The position numbers and the translations under genes are program-made. A stretch of 64,000 nucleotides of DNA from contig NZ_JAQAGZ010000025.1 of assembly GCF_027533625.1 (NCBI RefSeq), forward strand, positions 62,001 through 126,000. Reading direction: 5' to 3'. Shown here in pieces: positions 17,636-26,350 of this stretch. The DNA comes from Paenibacillus gyeongsangnamensis (GTDB lineage: Bacteria > Bacillota > Bacilli > Paenibacillales > NBRC-103111). The stretch's first letter is position 1, and each line of letters starts with the position of its first letter. The notes beneath the pieces were generated by a model that saw only the letters and a list, made by a program, of their open reading frames with translations, made no database searches and was not told the origin of the DNA.

Positions 17636-17818
17636 ATGGGAGGAACGATTCTCCGAGCCAAATCTTTAATTCTTCAATTACAAATAGGCATGCCCTCCCC
17701 TCCATATAAAGCCTTCATGAGAAACTTTGTTGGCAAATCCCATTTACACAAAATAATTTACGCTCCCCTTAGCACGGACAACGACATCCTCCCGTACACT
17801 ATGGATAAGAGCACATAA
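17636..17818 (+). CDS. hypothetical 60-residue protein with strong ribosome site
   Basis: The ATG at 17636 is preceded by AGGAGGAG at ideal spacing, which is why I list it. The product (MGGTILRAKSLILQLQIGMP and onward, ending PYTMDKST) has no signal peptide, membrane helix or known motif. It stands alone in a region of about 1.5 kb with no other convincing gene. It could be a small gene, a leader peptide or a remnant. Confidence 0.35.
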   Translation: MGGTILRAKSLILQLQIGMPSPPYKAFMRNFVGKSHLHKIIYAPLSTDNDILPYTMDKST

Positions 17819-18725
17819 TGTAATGTTTGTACTAAGGAAAGGTTTTGTTTTGCCACTTACCAGTTCTAACCATATGTGTTGTATGTATGTTTCAATATAT
17901 TGAAAAGCTCAAAGGTGGTGTTCTGATATGCTGTAACCTTTTACTCATCCTTCCATATTTCAATTGTTGTGGTTGTTATGCATGAATATCTCGATAATAA
18001 TGATTTATTGGGGGGAAGGTATTATCAAAATCAGAATCGGAGACAAATTGTTTTAAACTCACCATCGAAAGATCGCAAATTAATCATAGATTAATATCCA
18101 GAATCTGCTTATTCCTTCTGCTCGGTGGGGATTCTCCCAGATCGCTACACGGCAGCCCCTTCGGTATTGAACTATAACGTTCTGTTATTTTAACATTGCC
18201 TTTCCGCAAACTTTAAAGCTAATTTACATAATAAATTCCTGTTTGTCACTAACCTTAACGAATACACCATAGTCCAAAATTAATTCCTTTGTTTGGATGT
18301 TAATTGTTGCCTTATAACGGAATAAAATGTGTCAACGAGCAATATGGCGAAAATTATTTTCAAAAATTACACCATATATACATGTCTCTGCCAAAATAAA
18401 ATCGTATTGGATTCATCGGTAGACGATGGAGGTTATGATCCGTCCGTTGCCTTCAGCGTTGCTTTCGTCCTGCTGAAATCTGATATAAACCCATCAGTGG
18501 ATTGGTCTTGCGGGTACATTTGGCTAGCGGCTCATCTTCTTAAATCATGAAATTAGCACACGTCACTAGGCCCGGCTGGAAGGATTCCTTAAATTTTAAT
18601 TCCAATAACCGCATGCTCGCTTATCTCGCATGATTAAGTTTTTTAGGTTATATTAAGGTTTAATTCCCGTTAAATTTGGTATAGTGGAGAAATGCGTTAC
18701 CAAAACACTAGGAGGATTATAGCAT
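17819..18725. other. long intergenic region, no clear gene
   Basis: About 900 AT-rich bases. A degenerate copy of the dispersed repeat lies at 18125-18200 (GGCAGCCCCTTCGG, then GAACTATAACGTTCTG). A possible -10 (TATAGT at 18680-18685) precedes the parvulin gene. A 73-codon frame at 18329 has no supporting features. Confidence 0.4.
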
Positions 18726-19847
18726 ATGAGTGAATTCGAAAAGAATCCGCAAGATAAAGACGGATTGAAAGTGAATAATCCTATAGAAGAGAATACAGCC
18801 ACTACTGTTGTGGACGATTCTACACCAGTAGATCCTGCTGTCGGCGAGTCGATAGCGGTAGCACCGGCTGTTGTTGAAGATGAAGCCGTGCAGCCAGCGC
18901 GAACCTTGAATAAAAGCTGGCCTTGGATGGCGGTCGCCGCGATTGCTATTGTTGCTCTGATTATCGTGCTCGTCACCGGTCAAAAAAGCAATAGCATGTC
19001 CGAAACTGTCGGTACTCTAAACGGAGAAAAAATTACCAAAGCCAATTTATATGATGAAATGGTGAAAAAATTAGGAACACAGCCGGGGCAAATTTTAGAC
19101 AACTTAATGACGCTCAAACTGATCACCTTGGAAGCGAATAAAGCAAAAGTGAATGTCACCGATGCCGACATCAATAATGAATTACAAAATCTTAAAATCA
19201 AAAACAACCTTACTACCGATGACCAACTGAATCAAGCATTGGCTCAAAGCAACATGACGATTGACAGCTTAAAAGAAAATATCAAAACGAATCTGGAGCT
19301 TCGGAAAATTCTCGAGCCGCAAATTCCGGTGACGGACGCAGTATTGCAGAAATATTTTGAAGCTAACAAAGCCAGTTACGGAACTCCGGAACAGGTCAAA
19401 GCTTCCCACATCCTATTGGGTACGCAAGTGGAGGCGGATGCCGTGCTGGCTGAACTAAAAAAAGGTGCGGATTTTGCGACACTTGCCAGTCAAAAATCAA
19501 CGGATCCAGGTTCCAAAGCTAAGGGCGGTGATCTCGGTTTCTTCGGAAAAGGGGTCATGAATCAACAATTCGAGACGGCGGCATTTGCTTTGAAGAAAGG
19601 CGAAATGAGTGGGGTTGTGCAATCCCCGAATGGCTTCCATATCATCCTGGTGACCGATATAAAACCAGCTGTCGTGCCAACTTTCGAATCGGTTAAGGAC
19701 AAAGTCAAAACCAATTATATTGACAGCCAAGTTCAAACATTGGCCCCGGCTTGGATAGCCAAAGCCAAAACCGATGAACATTACTCTAACTTGCTGATGT
19801 CGGCTCCGACCACCACGGCGCCCGCGACAAGCACTCCCGCGCCATAA
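18726..19847 (+). CDS. membrane-anchored peptidyl-prolyl isomerase (SurA/PrsA-like parvulin)
   Basis: The protein has 373 residues: an acidic cytoplasmic N-terminus (1-62), one membrane anchor (about 66-84, WPWMAVAAIAIVALIIVLV), a SurA-N-like chaperone helix bundle (about 94-200), a parvulin domain (about 223-315, VKASHILLG, GGDLGFFGKGVM, SPNGFHIILV) and a Pro/Thr/Ala-rich tail. There is no lipobox, so unlike classic PrsA it is held by an uncleaved N-terminal helix with a long cytosolic leader. Such proteins fold secreted proteins at the membrane-wall interface. GGAGGAT precedes the ATG, and a terminator follows at 19885. Confidence 0.85.
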   Translation: MSEFEKNPQDKDGLKVNNPIEENTATTVVDDSTPVDPAVGESIAVAPAVVEDEAVQPARTLNKSWPWMAVAAIAIVALIIVLVTGQKSNSMSETVGTLNGEKITKANLYDEMVKKLGTQPGQILDNLMTLKLITLEANKAKVNVTDADINNELQNLKIKNNLTTDDQLNQALAQSNMTIDSLKENIKTNLELRKILEPQIPVTDAVLQKYFEANKASYGTPEQVKASHILLGTQVEADAVLAELKKGADFATLASQKSTDPGSKAKGGDLGFFGKGVMNQQFETAAFALKKGEMSGVVQSPNGFHIILVTDIKPAVVPTFESVKDKVKTNYIDSQVQTLAPAWIAKAKTDEHYSNLLMSAPTTTAPATSTPAP

Positions 19848-19884
19848 TTTAACAATCGGAAATTAATTATGCAATAACATAGAT

Positions 19885-19915
19885 GAGCCGACTGCAACTG
19901 TGGTCGGCTCGTTTT
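19885..19915 (+). terminator. rho-independent terminator after parvulin gene
   Basis: Arms GAGCCGAC and GTCGGCTC enclose a 10-nt loop, followed by GTTTTG. It lies 38 nt past the stop. Confidence 0.75.
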
Positions 19916-20148
19916 GTTGAACTCCCATGAAAATTTAAACCGCGAAAATCCACAAATAAAATAATACTTTATTTTCTCCGAACAGTAATTCGCCAGATTT
20001 CCTTTAACTGGAGATCCCTAAATCAGTTTGTATCTCTTCCAAACTTTCGAAAATTCTGAAAATTTTTTAAAAAATGGCTCTGTTATTCTTGATTATTGAT
20101 TTCTGACCAAAAGAAAAACCGCCCTTTCATTAGGCGATTATTTCTGAA

Positions 20149-20165
20149 CTATCGTACCCGTTAGT
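20149..20165. repeat. dispersed intergenic repeat core CTATCGTACCCGTTAGT
   Basis: Exact core copy just before the stop of the P-loop gene. It is preceded by a GC-rich stretch (ACCGCCCTTTCATTAGGCG). Confidence 0.6.
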
Positions 20166-20173
20166 GGAAAGAT

Positions 20174-20731
20174 CTAAAGCTGAAATCGCTCTTTAATTAA
20201 TAATGCCGTCTCTTCGGGTGTTCGATTTGTCGTTTGAATACGAATGTAGTTATCCCTTGTGATCTCACCAGGTAATGAGTTCAAACGGTGTTTCTCTATA
20301 GTACGAATTAAATCTTTTTCTGATCGTTCGACATCCCGTTTCGTTGGTTTATGATGTAAACGATGAGGGGATTTATTACGGATAAGTCTTTCCTCAATGT
20401 CTGCCTCGAGTTCTACAAAACATACTTCGTGACCCTTGGTTTCGAAGATGTTACAGATTTGATCGACAAACTCCCAGTCAGTTGGTAAATCGAAACCCCA
20501 TACATATGTAAACATAAATCCTGTACTATTGCTTTTAGACATCTGCTCAAAGATTTCTTTGCGAAATAGATCGTTCAACCTCCACATCTCAGGTCCAAAG
20601 CCAAAGTAAGGATATAACAGTTCAATCGTCTGATGGTTGTGGAACAACTTCAATGGCGTGATTTTTTCAAGTTCGTGCCCCACTGTCATCTTTCCTACAG
20701 CCTGGGGACCGAATATCAGTATGAACTTCAT
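20174..20731 (-). CDS. P-loop NTPase, AAA/shikimate-kinase-like
   Basis: The protein has 185 residues with an N-terminal Walker A, FGPQAVGKMTVG (residues 7-18), and a helical lid-like region rich in Arg (RLIRNKSPHRLHHKPTKRD). The size and layout match small nucleotide or metabolite kinases of the adenylate/shikimate kinase fold often annotated only as AAA family ATPase. The substrate is unknown. No adjacent partner is evident; it lies between the parvulin gene and an IS110-type element. The ribosome site before the ATG is poor, followed by an A-run, so the start is only moderately sure. Confidence 0.7.
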   Translation of the reverse strand: MKFILIFGPQAVGKMTVGHELEKITPLKLFHNHQTIELLYPYFGFGPEMWRLNDLFRKEIFEQMSKSNSTGFMFTYVWGFDLPTDWEFVDQICNIFETKGHEVCFVELEADIEERLIRNKSPHRLHHKPTKRDVERSEKDLIRTIEKHRLNSLPGEITRDNYIRIQTTNRTPEETALLIKERFQL

Positions 20732-20897
20732 TTTTTTTAAAACCGCCCTTCTTATTAGAAAGATGTTCCCAGATTACACCATGTAGAAAGTATGGACAAC
20801 AGCAATTTCAGTTTGAGTTTAATTATAAAGTTCCCCACAGCAAGCTTCGGGGAATTAGACCCCAGTGATTAAAGACTCTGCCCAATCTTATTAGCGT

Positions 20898-20923
20898 AAA
20901 CTGCCCGTCCCTCGGTTTTAAGG
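20898..20923. repeat. dispersed intergenic repeat, CCGTCCCTCGGTTTTAA variant
   Basis: AAACTGCCCGTCCCTCGGTTTT directly borders the left side of the IS110-type element, suggesting that the element lies in a repeat copy. Confidence 0.5.
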
Positions 20924-20942
20924 GTTTATCTCACATATACTC

Positions 20943-21260
20943 ACTCATTCGCAGGATTTCGTCACCTTGGTTTGTAGATATTATTCAGGAAAACGCTCAT
21001 CAGACGTAGCTACCCAATTTTGGGCATACGGGAACAGAAGAAGTGTTGGAACATTTCTCCAAGGGTTATTCTTCTGCACGCATACTCCACACTTACCTTA
21101 GGGTTCACCATCCCATGACTCTACGGGTCTATGCCCTTACATTCCTTCGTTATACCTGACCAAGGCGTGGAGACCGATAACGTTTAGCTAACGGGTCTGA
21201 GCCCTTATCGGGCAGTAACTCGGTCCTCCGTGCTTTCTTTTTTCAATCCTGCGAATGAGT
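20943..21260 (-). ncRNA. candidate structured RNA region of IS110-type element (bridge/seekRNA-like)
   Basis: This 318-bp non-coding block lies immediately 3' of the transposase. It is bounded by a perfect 16-bp inverted repeat (ACTCATTCGCAGGATT at 20943, complement at 21245). Read on the minus strand it contains further local pairings, for example GCCCGATAAGGGC. IS1111-group members of the IS110 family encode a guide (bridge/seek) RNA in non-coding sequence downstream of the transposase. Assignment here is inference; a small inserted fold-back element is the alternative. Confidence 0.3.
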
Positions 21261-21285
21261 CAATACACATGGTTCTTTATCTGTC

Positions 21286-22440
21286 TTAAGCAGCTTGATT
21301 ATAAGGAGGAACAACTCTATTTGAAGAGAAGACCTCTCCTCGTTTTGCTATACCAACGATGATTCGGGCCAATTTTCCAATCACTTTAAATACAGATTGT
21401 TGCTTCATCATTTTCTTAATTTGAACGTTGTACTCGTGAAGTTTCTGGAACACAGGATTATTTCCAATGAGCTGCAGCGTAGCTAGATATAGATATTTAC
21501 GCAACGTAGCGTCCCCCCTCTTGGAGAGTACGATCTGGCCTTTCCTCTTTCCTGAGGTGCTTTCAGCTAGGTTTAATCCTGCTTTACGTAATAGCTGGGT
21601 CCGTGGGCATACTGTCTGAGATCACCAGTACCTGACAGAATTGCTGCGATACAGATAGATCCCAGGCCGATCGAATGTAATTGGTTGGCCATTGAAATTC
21701 CGCTAAGCAATACTTCGATATCCTTTTCAATTGTACCTAGTATTTCTATAATCCGTTCAAACTCTTCTAATAACCGCTTGAGATCCTGTTTTGCTTCGAG
21801 TAGAGCTGTTGTGTCCCCTATACTTTGCTTAGCTGCGGCAATAAGCTGTGCAGCTTTTTGCATGCCGGTAGAGCCACCAGCTCGCTTCATATGCTTCCGC
21901 CAGCTTGTAATCACTTCTGGTACAGACATGGACTCTATATCTTGCGGTAGGGGAAATTCTTTAAGGGTGGCTAACGAACGCTTGCTTGTCCAGTCATTAA
22001 ATACAGAGAAATACTCTGGGAATCGTATGTCTAACCAGCGAATAATCCGGTTTTGAAATCGTACACTATTCGTTACCCAAAATTCCCGGTCACTCATCAA
22101 CCCCTCGGCTAACCACATCAGCAATGACAAGTGCATCCTTCGGATCACTCTTGGAGGGGGAATTATCGCGGTTTTCCTTGTTTCGTTTGGTGGTAGCTGG
22201 ATTCACCATTACAACCTCTTTACCCTTGTCAGCAAGCCAATTAGCAAGGTTGTATCCGTAGTGTCCTGTTGGTTCCATACCGATTATGACGTTCTTTAAA
22301 TGGTGCTTCTGTTGAATTTCATGGATCCATCGTTCTAATTTCATAAAACCTTCAATTGTATTTGAGAAAGAAAGATGCCTCTTGGTAAGTATGATTCCTC
22401 GAAAATTTGTAACAGGAATGTTTAGGTGAGTAGTACCGAA
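21286..22440 (-). pseudogene. IS110-family transposase, multiply frameshifted
   Basis: Fragments in three registers assemble into one protein. The first (from TNFRGIILTKRHLSFS through IIGMEPTGHYGYNLANWLA and SKSDPKDALVIADVV) is the RuvC-like DEDD domain. The second (SDREFWVTNSVRFQN through LHSIGLGSICIAAILSGTG) covers the middle and the start of the C-terminal Transposase_20 domain. The third (KAGLNLAESTSGKRKGQIVL to VPPYNQAA) completes that domain, with the catalytic Ser region in ESTSGK. The extreme N-terminus (first catalytic Asp) is degraded. The frame breaks lie near 22120 and 21600. Not functional as read. Confidence 0.8.
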
Positions 22441-22452
22441 ACAATAAAAACA

Positions 22453-22497
22453 GGCGATGGATCGATTCCATCGCCGCGCTATCGTTCTCCGTTAGTT
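22453..22497. repeat. dispersed repeat with hairpin (GCGATGGATCGATTCCATCGC)
   Basis: A near-perfect hairpin (22453-22474) followed by GCTATCGTTCTCCGTTAGTT. The stop codon of the GNAT gene lies inside its last bases. A sister copy is at 23063-23104. Confidence 0.65.
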
Positions 22498-22984
22498 AAA
22501 TCGTCAATACCATTTTTACCAGGGTTAATGTATGTTCATCTAATCGTTCTGTAAACTCATTAAGAATTAAAAAACCTTTAGAATTATAGAATCTTTTACC
22601 GGTGGAGTTTTCTTTTTCCACGACAACAAACAATCTTTTTATTCCGCTTAATGCTTCAATTCCTGTAGTTAATAATTGACCGCCAATCCCTTGTGATTGC
22701 ATTTCTGGCAGGATATAGATAGCTCCAAGTTCAGCTTCATCGTAATCCTGTTTCGAACGAAAGAAATTGGCGAATCCTCTGACTTCCCCATCAATTTCTG
22801 CAACAAAAACAAGAGACCTATCCATTCTATTTCTCATTGCTGTTTCCGAGTAATTTCTTTGAAGAAATGCTTCTTGAATATGAGTTGGGATTATTCCGTT
22901 ATAAGTGTTATTCCACGTGGTTCTTGCGACCTTTTGTAATGTAGGAATATCATTAAGAGTCATCCTTCTTATAAGGGCTCCCAT
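22496..22984 (-). CDS. GNAT family N-acetyltransferase
   Basis: 162 residues from the ATG at 22984, chosen over the ATG three codons upstream because GGGGGA is then at a workable distance. The acetyl-CoA site is clear: LGAIYILPEMQSQGIGGQLL (motif A, Q-x-x-G-I-G). N-terminal LIRRMTLNDIPTLQKVA and the C-terminal NSTGKRFYNSKGF fit ribosomal-protein or small-molecule acetyltransferases. The substrate is not predictable. It stands alone between repeat copies. Confidence 0.85.
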   Translation of the reverse strand: MGALIRRMTLNDIPTLQKVARTTWNNTYNGIIPTHIQEAFLQRNYSETAMRNRMDRSLVFVAEIDGEVRGFANFFRSKQDYDEAELGAIYILPEMQSQGIGGQLLTTGIEALSGIKRLFVVVEKENSTGKRFYNSKGFLILNEFTERLDEHTLTLVKMVLTI

Positions 22985-23062
22985 TATTATCATTTCCCCC
23001 TAACGCATTATAACTTCAGTATTCTGCTCGTAGCTTAGTAACATGTACCGGAACCAAAACAA

Positions 23063-23104
23063 GCGATGGATCGGTTCCATCGCCCTGCTATCGTCTCCAG
23101 TTCA
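23063..23104. repeat. dispersed repeat with hairpin (GCGATGGATCGGTTCCATCGC)
   Basis: Same organisation as the copy at 22453: a hairpin, then TGCTATCGTCTCCAGTT. A third partial copy (AAAACAAGCGATGGAG) is near 23771. Confidence 0.6.
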
Positions 23105-23647
23105 TTACATATCGGATATGCCTGGTTTCCATCCTACTTCTTGCGACCATAGATGAGCTTTCTGTATAATGTCCCATACAATCGGCCCTTTTCTCTCTAC
23201 ATATTTGGGGCGCTCATTCTTAAAAAGTGCCATTAGTCGGTGTTTTTCTTGTGCGTATCTCAAACAATCTGCAGGATGAACTCGTAAATAATCTCTGAAA
23301 ACTAATGTCACCTGCTCTGAAAAACTTCCTGCTTGCCTCACATGAATGTGGGTTCGAGTCCCTGGAATTTCACGGAAATATCTTTTGGTTTTGTCGGGAT
23401 TTTCTTCCCTTAATACAAACCCCACGTGTTCAATCTTATCCTTATAGCTTAATATATCATCGTAATGTAAAACCGATATCTGGATATCAATGATTGGCTT
23501 TGCATCCAAACCGAACACCGAAGTTGAGCCAACATGATCAATACGAATTGCTAAATTCCCCAATGAACTTCTTAAGTTCGATGCTACATTCACGAATAGA
23601 CTTTTCCATTCTGGATCATGTGTAGCTATCCTCCATTGATCCTCCAT
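23105..23647 (-). CDS. GrpB family protein (UPF0157, nucleotidyltransferase-like)
   Basis: 180 residues from the ATG at 23647, which has GGGGAAG upstream; the frame extends to 23680. The family signature is plain: IRIDHVGSTSVFGLDAKPIIDI (the HxGSTSxxGLxxKPxxDI motif of the nucleotidyltransferase fold), then REIPGTRTHIHVRQAGS and FRDYLRVHPADCLRYAQEKHRL. Members are often stand-alone or fused to CoaE; the biochemical role is not settled. Confidence 0.85.
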   Translation of the reverse strand: MEDQWRIATHDPEWKSLFVNVASNLRSSLGNLAIRIDHVGSTSVFGLDAKPIIDIQISVLHYDDILSYKDKIEHVGFVLREENPDKTKRYFREIPGTRTHIHVRQAGSFSEQVTLVFRDYLRVHPADCLRYAQEKHRLMALFKNERPKYVERKGPIVWDIIQKAHLWSQEVGWKPGISDM

Positions 23648-23797
23648 CTTTTTCTTCCCCTTCGGCAACAGGATACACAAATTTTACCATAAAATCTAAC
23701 GTCATCACTAAAAAAACTAAGCCAAATGTTGCGTATCCTGCCCGTTTGTTGAGCGAGGTGCAGATAAACTAAAACAAGCGATGGAGTTCAGGGACTT

Positions 23798-24115
23798 CTA
23801 TTTCCCTTTGAGAATTTGATTTCTAAATTTCCTCCATTTGCTGAAGCCATTACTCGGATTGGATGAAAAATCAATTATACCTGTAGCGCCATCTAATGCT
23901 TTCCATCCTGTTCTGTGACAAATAGTCTTTATAATATCGATTGCTTTATCGTTACCTCGAATATGAAGTGCAAATGATAAAACATCTGTTACATCAGTAA
24001 TACTAAATTCAATCGAGTACTCTGCTGTATCTAACTTTCCCAGCTGGTGGCAATCTTCTTCGGATTGAAACTTCTTTTGAAATTGAATAAGGTTGATCGA
24101 TTCTTGCTTAGCCAT
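23798..24115 (-). CDS. chimeric small protein: IS1595-like N-terminus joined to an uncharacterised domain
   Basis: 105 residues from the ATG at 24115. Residues 5-24 (ESINLIQFQKKFQSEEDCHQ) closely resemble the start of IS1595-type transposases, just before their zinc ribbon. From about residue 26 the sequence switches to a compact domain (EYSIEFSITDVTDVLSFALH, RGNDKAIDIIKTICHRTGWK, LDGATGIIDF) that I do not recognise as part of any transposase. No Cys pairs of a zinc ribbon are present. The simplest reading is an in-frame fusion created by deletion. Whether it is expressed is unknown. Confidence 0.45.
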   Translation of the reverse strand: MAKQESINLIQFQKKFQSEEDCHQLGKLDTAEYSIEFSITDVTDVLSFALHIRGNDKAIDIIKTICHRTGWKALDGATGIIDFSSNPSNGFSKWRKFRNQILKGK

Positions 24116-24199
24116 GATACCCACTCCCGAACGTACGTTTGATTTCATTATACCAAACGAACGTTCGCGTTTAAAGAGGGTCCTAAGCTAACTGGAGAA

Positions 24200-25066
24200 T
24201 CAAATTTTATTATTCAAATTGCTTGTTTCATATATCAGCACAGACCCGTGATCGTCATCCGGTACAGCATAAAGCCGCATCTCTTGCCCGGCGTTCTCCA
24301 CGAACACCGGATTACGAGTAATCACGTGTCCTTGCGGAGAAAACTCAGTGATTGGTGCTTCATGAATCGTATCCAACGTTTTCATGTCTATCAGGGCTAA
24401 TCCACCCAACTCGTACGGCTTGGAATTGCGGCCTGCAGGATTGGGCAGCTCAGAGATACCGCTCAAAATCATTTTCCCCTCGCCTACATAATGACCGTCT
24501 TGATAATCCACAAAGTGACTCGAGTTTTCTTTCACAAGCAGCAGTTGCCCCTTTTGGTTCCATTCATAGAACTTACGTGAACCCCAGCTGTTACCAATCA
24601 GCTTACCATTTTGACTGTCACGGACCAATCCTCCGATATGATCATGGACTCGCAACGATTCTTCTGCTTTCATAGTCTTCGGATCGACTTTGTAAACAAT
24701 AGATTGGCTGTTGGGTCGGTATTCGGCGACAGGTACCCAAATATTATTACCATCGAAATCAATGCCGCCTGGATGATAGATGTCCCCTTCACCCAAGAGT
24801 ATATCATTCAAAAGCTTCCCCTGTGTATCAAAGACAAACAAGTGACCGATTCCTTTTCCAGGAGTACGATCATAACCGTGCTGGGGTTGGTCATATTTAA
24901 CTGGCTTTTCGATAAGTTCAACCGAGGACAAATAAAAGAGGTCCCCGATTCGAACCATTCCTTGTGAGTGGTAGTTGTTAAATTGTAGATCAAACTTATC
25001 TATTTGCTCCCATTTCGTGTTGCGTGTAAGATTTCGGAACTGATCGATGAGTTTCTGGTTATCCAT
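24200..25066 (-). CDS. uncharacterised beta-propeller-like protein (DUF6454-like)
   Basis: 288 residues from the ATG at 25066, with AAGGA upstream; the frame starts at 25084. No signal peptide. The sequence is a series of beta-rich repeats (FYLSSVELIE, GIGHLFVFDTQGKLLND, YHPGGIDFDGNNIWVPVAEY, HDHIGGLVRDSQNGKLIGNSWGSRKFYEW), like lactonase or quinoprotein propellers. I recall a domain family (DUF6454) of this kind but cannot verify it here. Possible sugar lactone or phosphoester hydrolase activity is conjecture. It sits beyond the 3' end of the organophosphate operon in the same orientation, 150 nt after IMPase. Confidence 0.6.
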   Translation of the reverse strand: MDNQKLIDQFRNLTRNTKWEQIDKFDLQFNNYHSQGMVRIGDLFYLSSVELIEKPVKYDQPQHGYDRTPGKGIGHLFVFDTQGKLLNDILLGEGDIYHPGGIDFDGNNIWVPVAEYRPNSQSIVYKVDPKTMKAEESLRVHDHIGGLVRDSQNGKLIGNSWGSRKFYEWNQKGQLLLVKENSSHFVDYQDGHYVGEGKMILSGISELPNPAGRNSKPYELGGLALIDMKTLDTIHEAPITEFSPQGHVITRNPVFVENAGQEMRLYAVPDDDHGSVLIYETSNLNNKI

Positions 25067-25216
25067 ATGTGCTTGTCCTTCCATAGTTCGACTGGGGTTT
25101 ATTGATTTGTGCTATTATTTCTCGATATTTCAAAAAAATTAACCCTTACAGTTTACTAACGTGTTTATATAGAATTTCAGCTTTTTCAATTCTCTCAAAC
25201 TGTACAAGGAAACCCA

Positions 25217-26032
25217 TTAAATTTCTATCCCGGATAGAAATTCAGAATGAATCTTTCCGTTTGAAGCTACAAGTGTGTCATGGTGCAGCTGATAACTATT
25301 ACCGTGATTATCGGTTACTTGACCTCCTGCTTCACGAACAATCAACACACCCGCTGCCGTATCCCATGGATGCAGCCCATTATGCCAAAATCCGGTCAGC
25401 CTCCCCATGGCGACCCAGCATAGATCGAGACTGGCTGCTCCGTTCATGCGTAGATTGCGGCAGGTTCCCGCCAGCTTGTCCATCTGATGCAAAACATTGG
25501 AATTAGGTCCCCACTCTTCCGCCTGAAAGCCTGCGGCAAGCAAAGCTTCGCTCAATTGCTTTTGTTTTCCCGCCTGGATAGGTTCACCATTACGGAAAGC
25601 TCCAAAATGTTTTCTGGCGTGGAACAATTCGTTTGTCAATGGGTTATAAACGACACCGATGAAAGGCTCCTGATCACGAACAATGCCGATCGATACGGCA
25701 AAATGGGGAATTTCATGGATGAAATTGGTCGTTCCGTCGATCGGATCAATAATCCAACCGAGGCCGGGTCCCTTTTTCTGCAAGGCTTCATAGGAATTCA
25801 ACGTACCGTTATCTTCTTCCGACAAAATCCAATGGTCGCTGTAATCTTTTAAAATATGACCCCGCAAAAATGATTCGCTGAGCATATCTACTTGGGTTAC
25901 TAAATCGGAGCCATTCTTTTTCTCTTGAATGTTTCCTAAATTGCCTACTCGCCCGCGAATGAGATCCCCTGCTTGCTTGGCATACTCTATTGCTGACTGA
26001 AGTAAAGCTGCTTCACTTGCTTGATTCATCAT
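25217..26032 (-). CDS. inositol monophosphatase family protein
   Basis: 271 residues, the normal length. Both metal-binding signatures are present: SEEDNG (Glu of motif 1), WIIDPIDGTTNFIHEIPHF (motif A, DPxDGTTN) and HPWDTAAGVLIVREAGG (motif B, WDxAAGxxIxxEAGG). The family removes phosphate from inositol-1-phosphate and from other sugar or nucleotide monophosphates. Its start directly follows the stop of the fragment at 26033, and further upstream are GDPD and a PHP phosphoesterase, all same strand. The context suggests it is the last step that frees phosphate and inositol, or a similar polyol, from an imported phosphodiester. Confidence 0.85.
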   Translation of the reverse strand: MMNQASEAALLQSAIEYAKQAGDLIRGRVGNLGNIQEKKNGSDLVTQVDMLSESFLRGHILKDYSDHWILSEEDNGTLNSYEALQKKGPGLGWIIDPIDGTTNFIHEIPHFAVSIGIVRDQEPFIGVVYNPLTNELFHARKHFGAFRNGEPIQAGKQKQLSEALLAAGFQAEEWGPNSNVLHQMDKLAGTCRNLRMNGAASLDLCWVAMGRLTGFWHNGLHPWDTAAGVLIVREAGGQVTDNHGNSYQLHHDTLVASNGKIHSEFLSGIEI

Positions 26033-26290
26033 TCACTCATCCTTTACACATACATCTCGGTTCATGCTTTGTCCGGAGGTTTTATCAAATACGGCAATGG
26101 ATTCTATGTCGGCAGAACATATAATGGGCGTGCCCCATTCGGCTGTATAATTAGGTTCCGCAAAAAGTCGGACCAGGGCATCCTCGATCTTCACACTTAC
26201 AAGTTCCACCAAGCTGATCATTCCGTTAAACACGAGATTCCCACTATCACCCAATTTAAGATCATAGGGGCGAATCCCTGTACAATTGCT
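26033..26290 (-). pseudogene. C-terminal fragment of an unrecognised protein
   Basis: The open frame without an upstream start reads RPYDLKLGDSGNLVFNG, then VKIEDALVRLFAEPNYTAEWG and DIESIAVFDKTSG, ending next to the IMPase ATG. The composition and regular pattern look protein-like rather than random. The 5' part is missing, cut by a stop at 26291. A TTG 73 codons from the end could start a short product. I do not recognise the family. Confidence 0.4.
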
Positions 26291-26350
26291 TCATTGAGTA
26301 AGGTAAGGACTTATCGGTAGGATTTCACAAATTAGTCCTTATTCAACCTC

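Larger units (their letters stand above)
20924..22452 (-). mobile_element. decayed IS110-family element
   Basis: Holds a broken IS110-type transposase (21286-22440) and about 360 bp of non-coding sequence beyond the transposase 3' end. Both edges touch copies of the dispersed repeat: CCGTCCCTCGGTTT on the left, the GCGATGGATCGATTCC hairpin on the right. Exact ends are not definable because IS110 elements lack ordinary terminal repeats. Confidence 0.65.

Noticed and set aside
18329..18550. 73-codon plus-strand frame in the long intergenic region
   Set aside because: No ribosome site and no protein-like pattern; part of a non-conserved-looking stretch.
23345..23361. GGTTCGAGTCCC, resembling a tRNA T-arm
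   Set aside because: It lies in the coding sequence of the GrpB-family gene and no acceptor or anticodon stem pairs around it.
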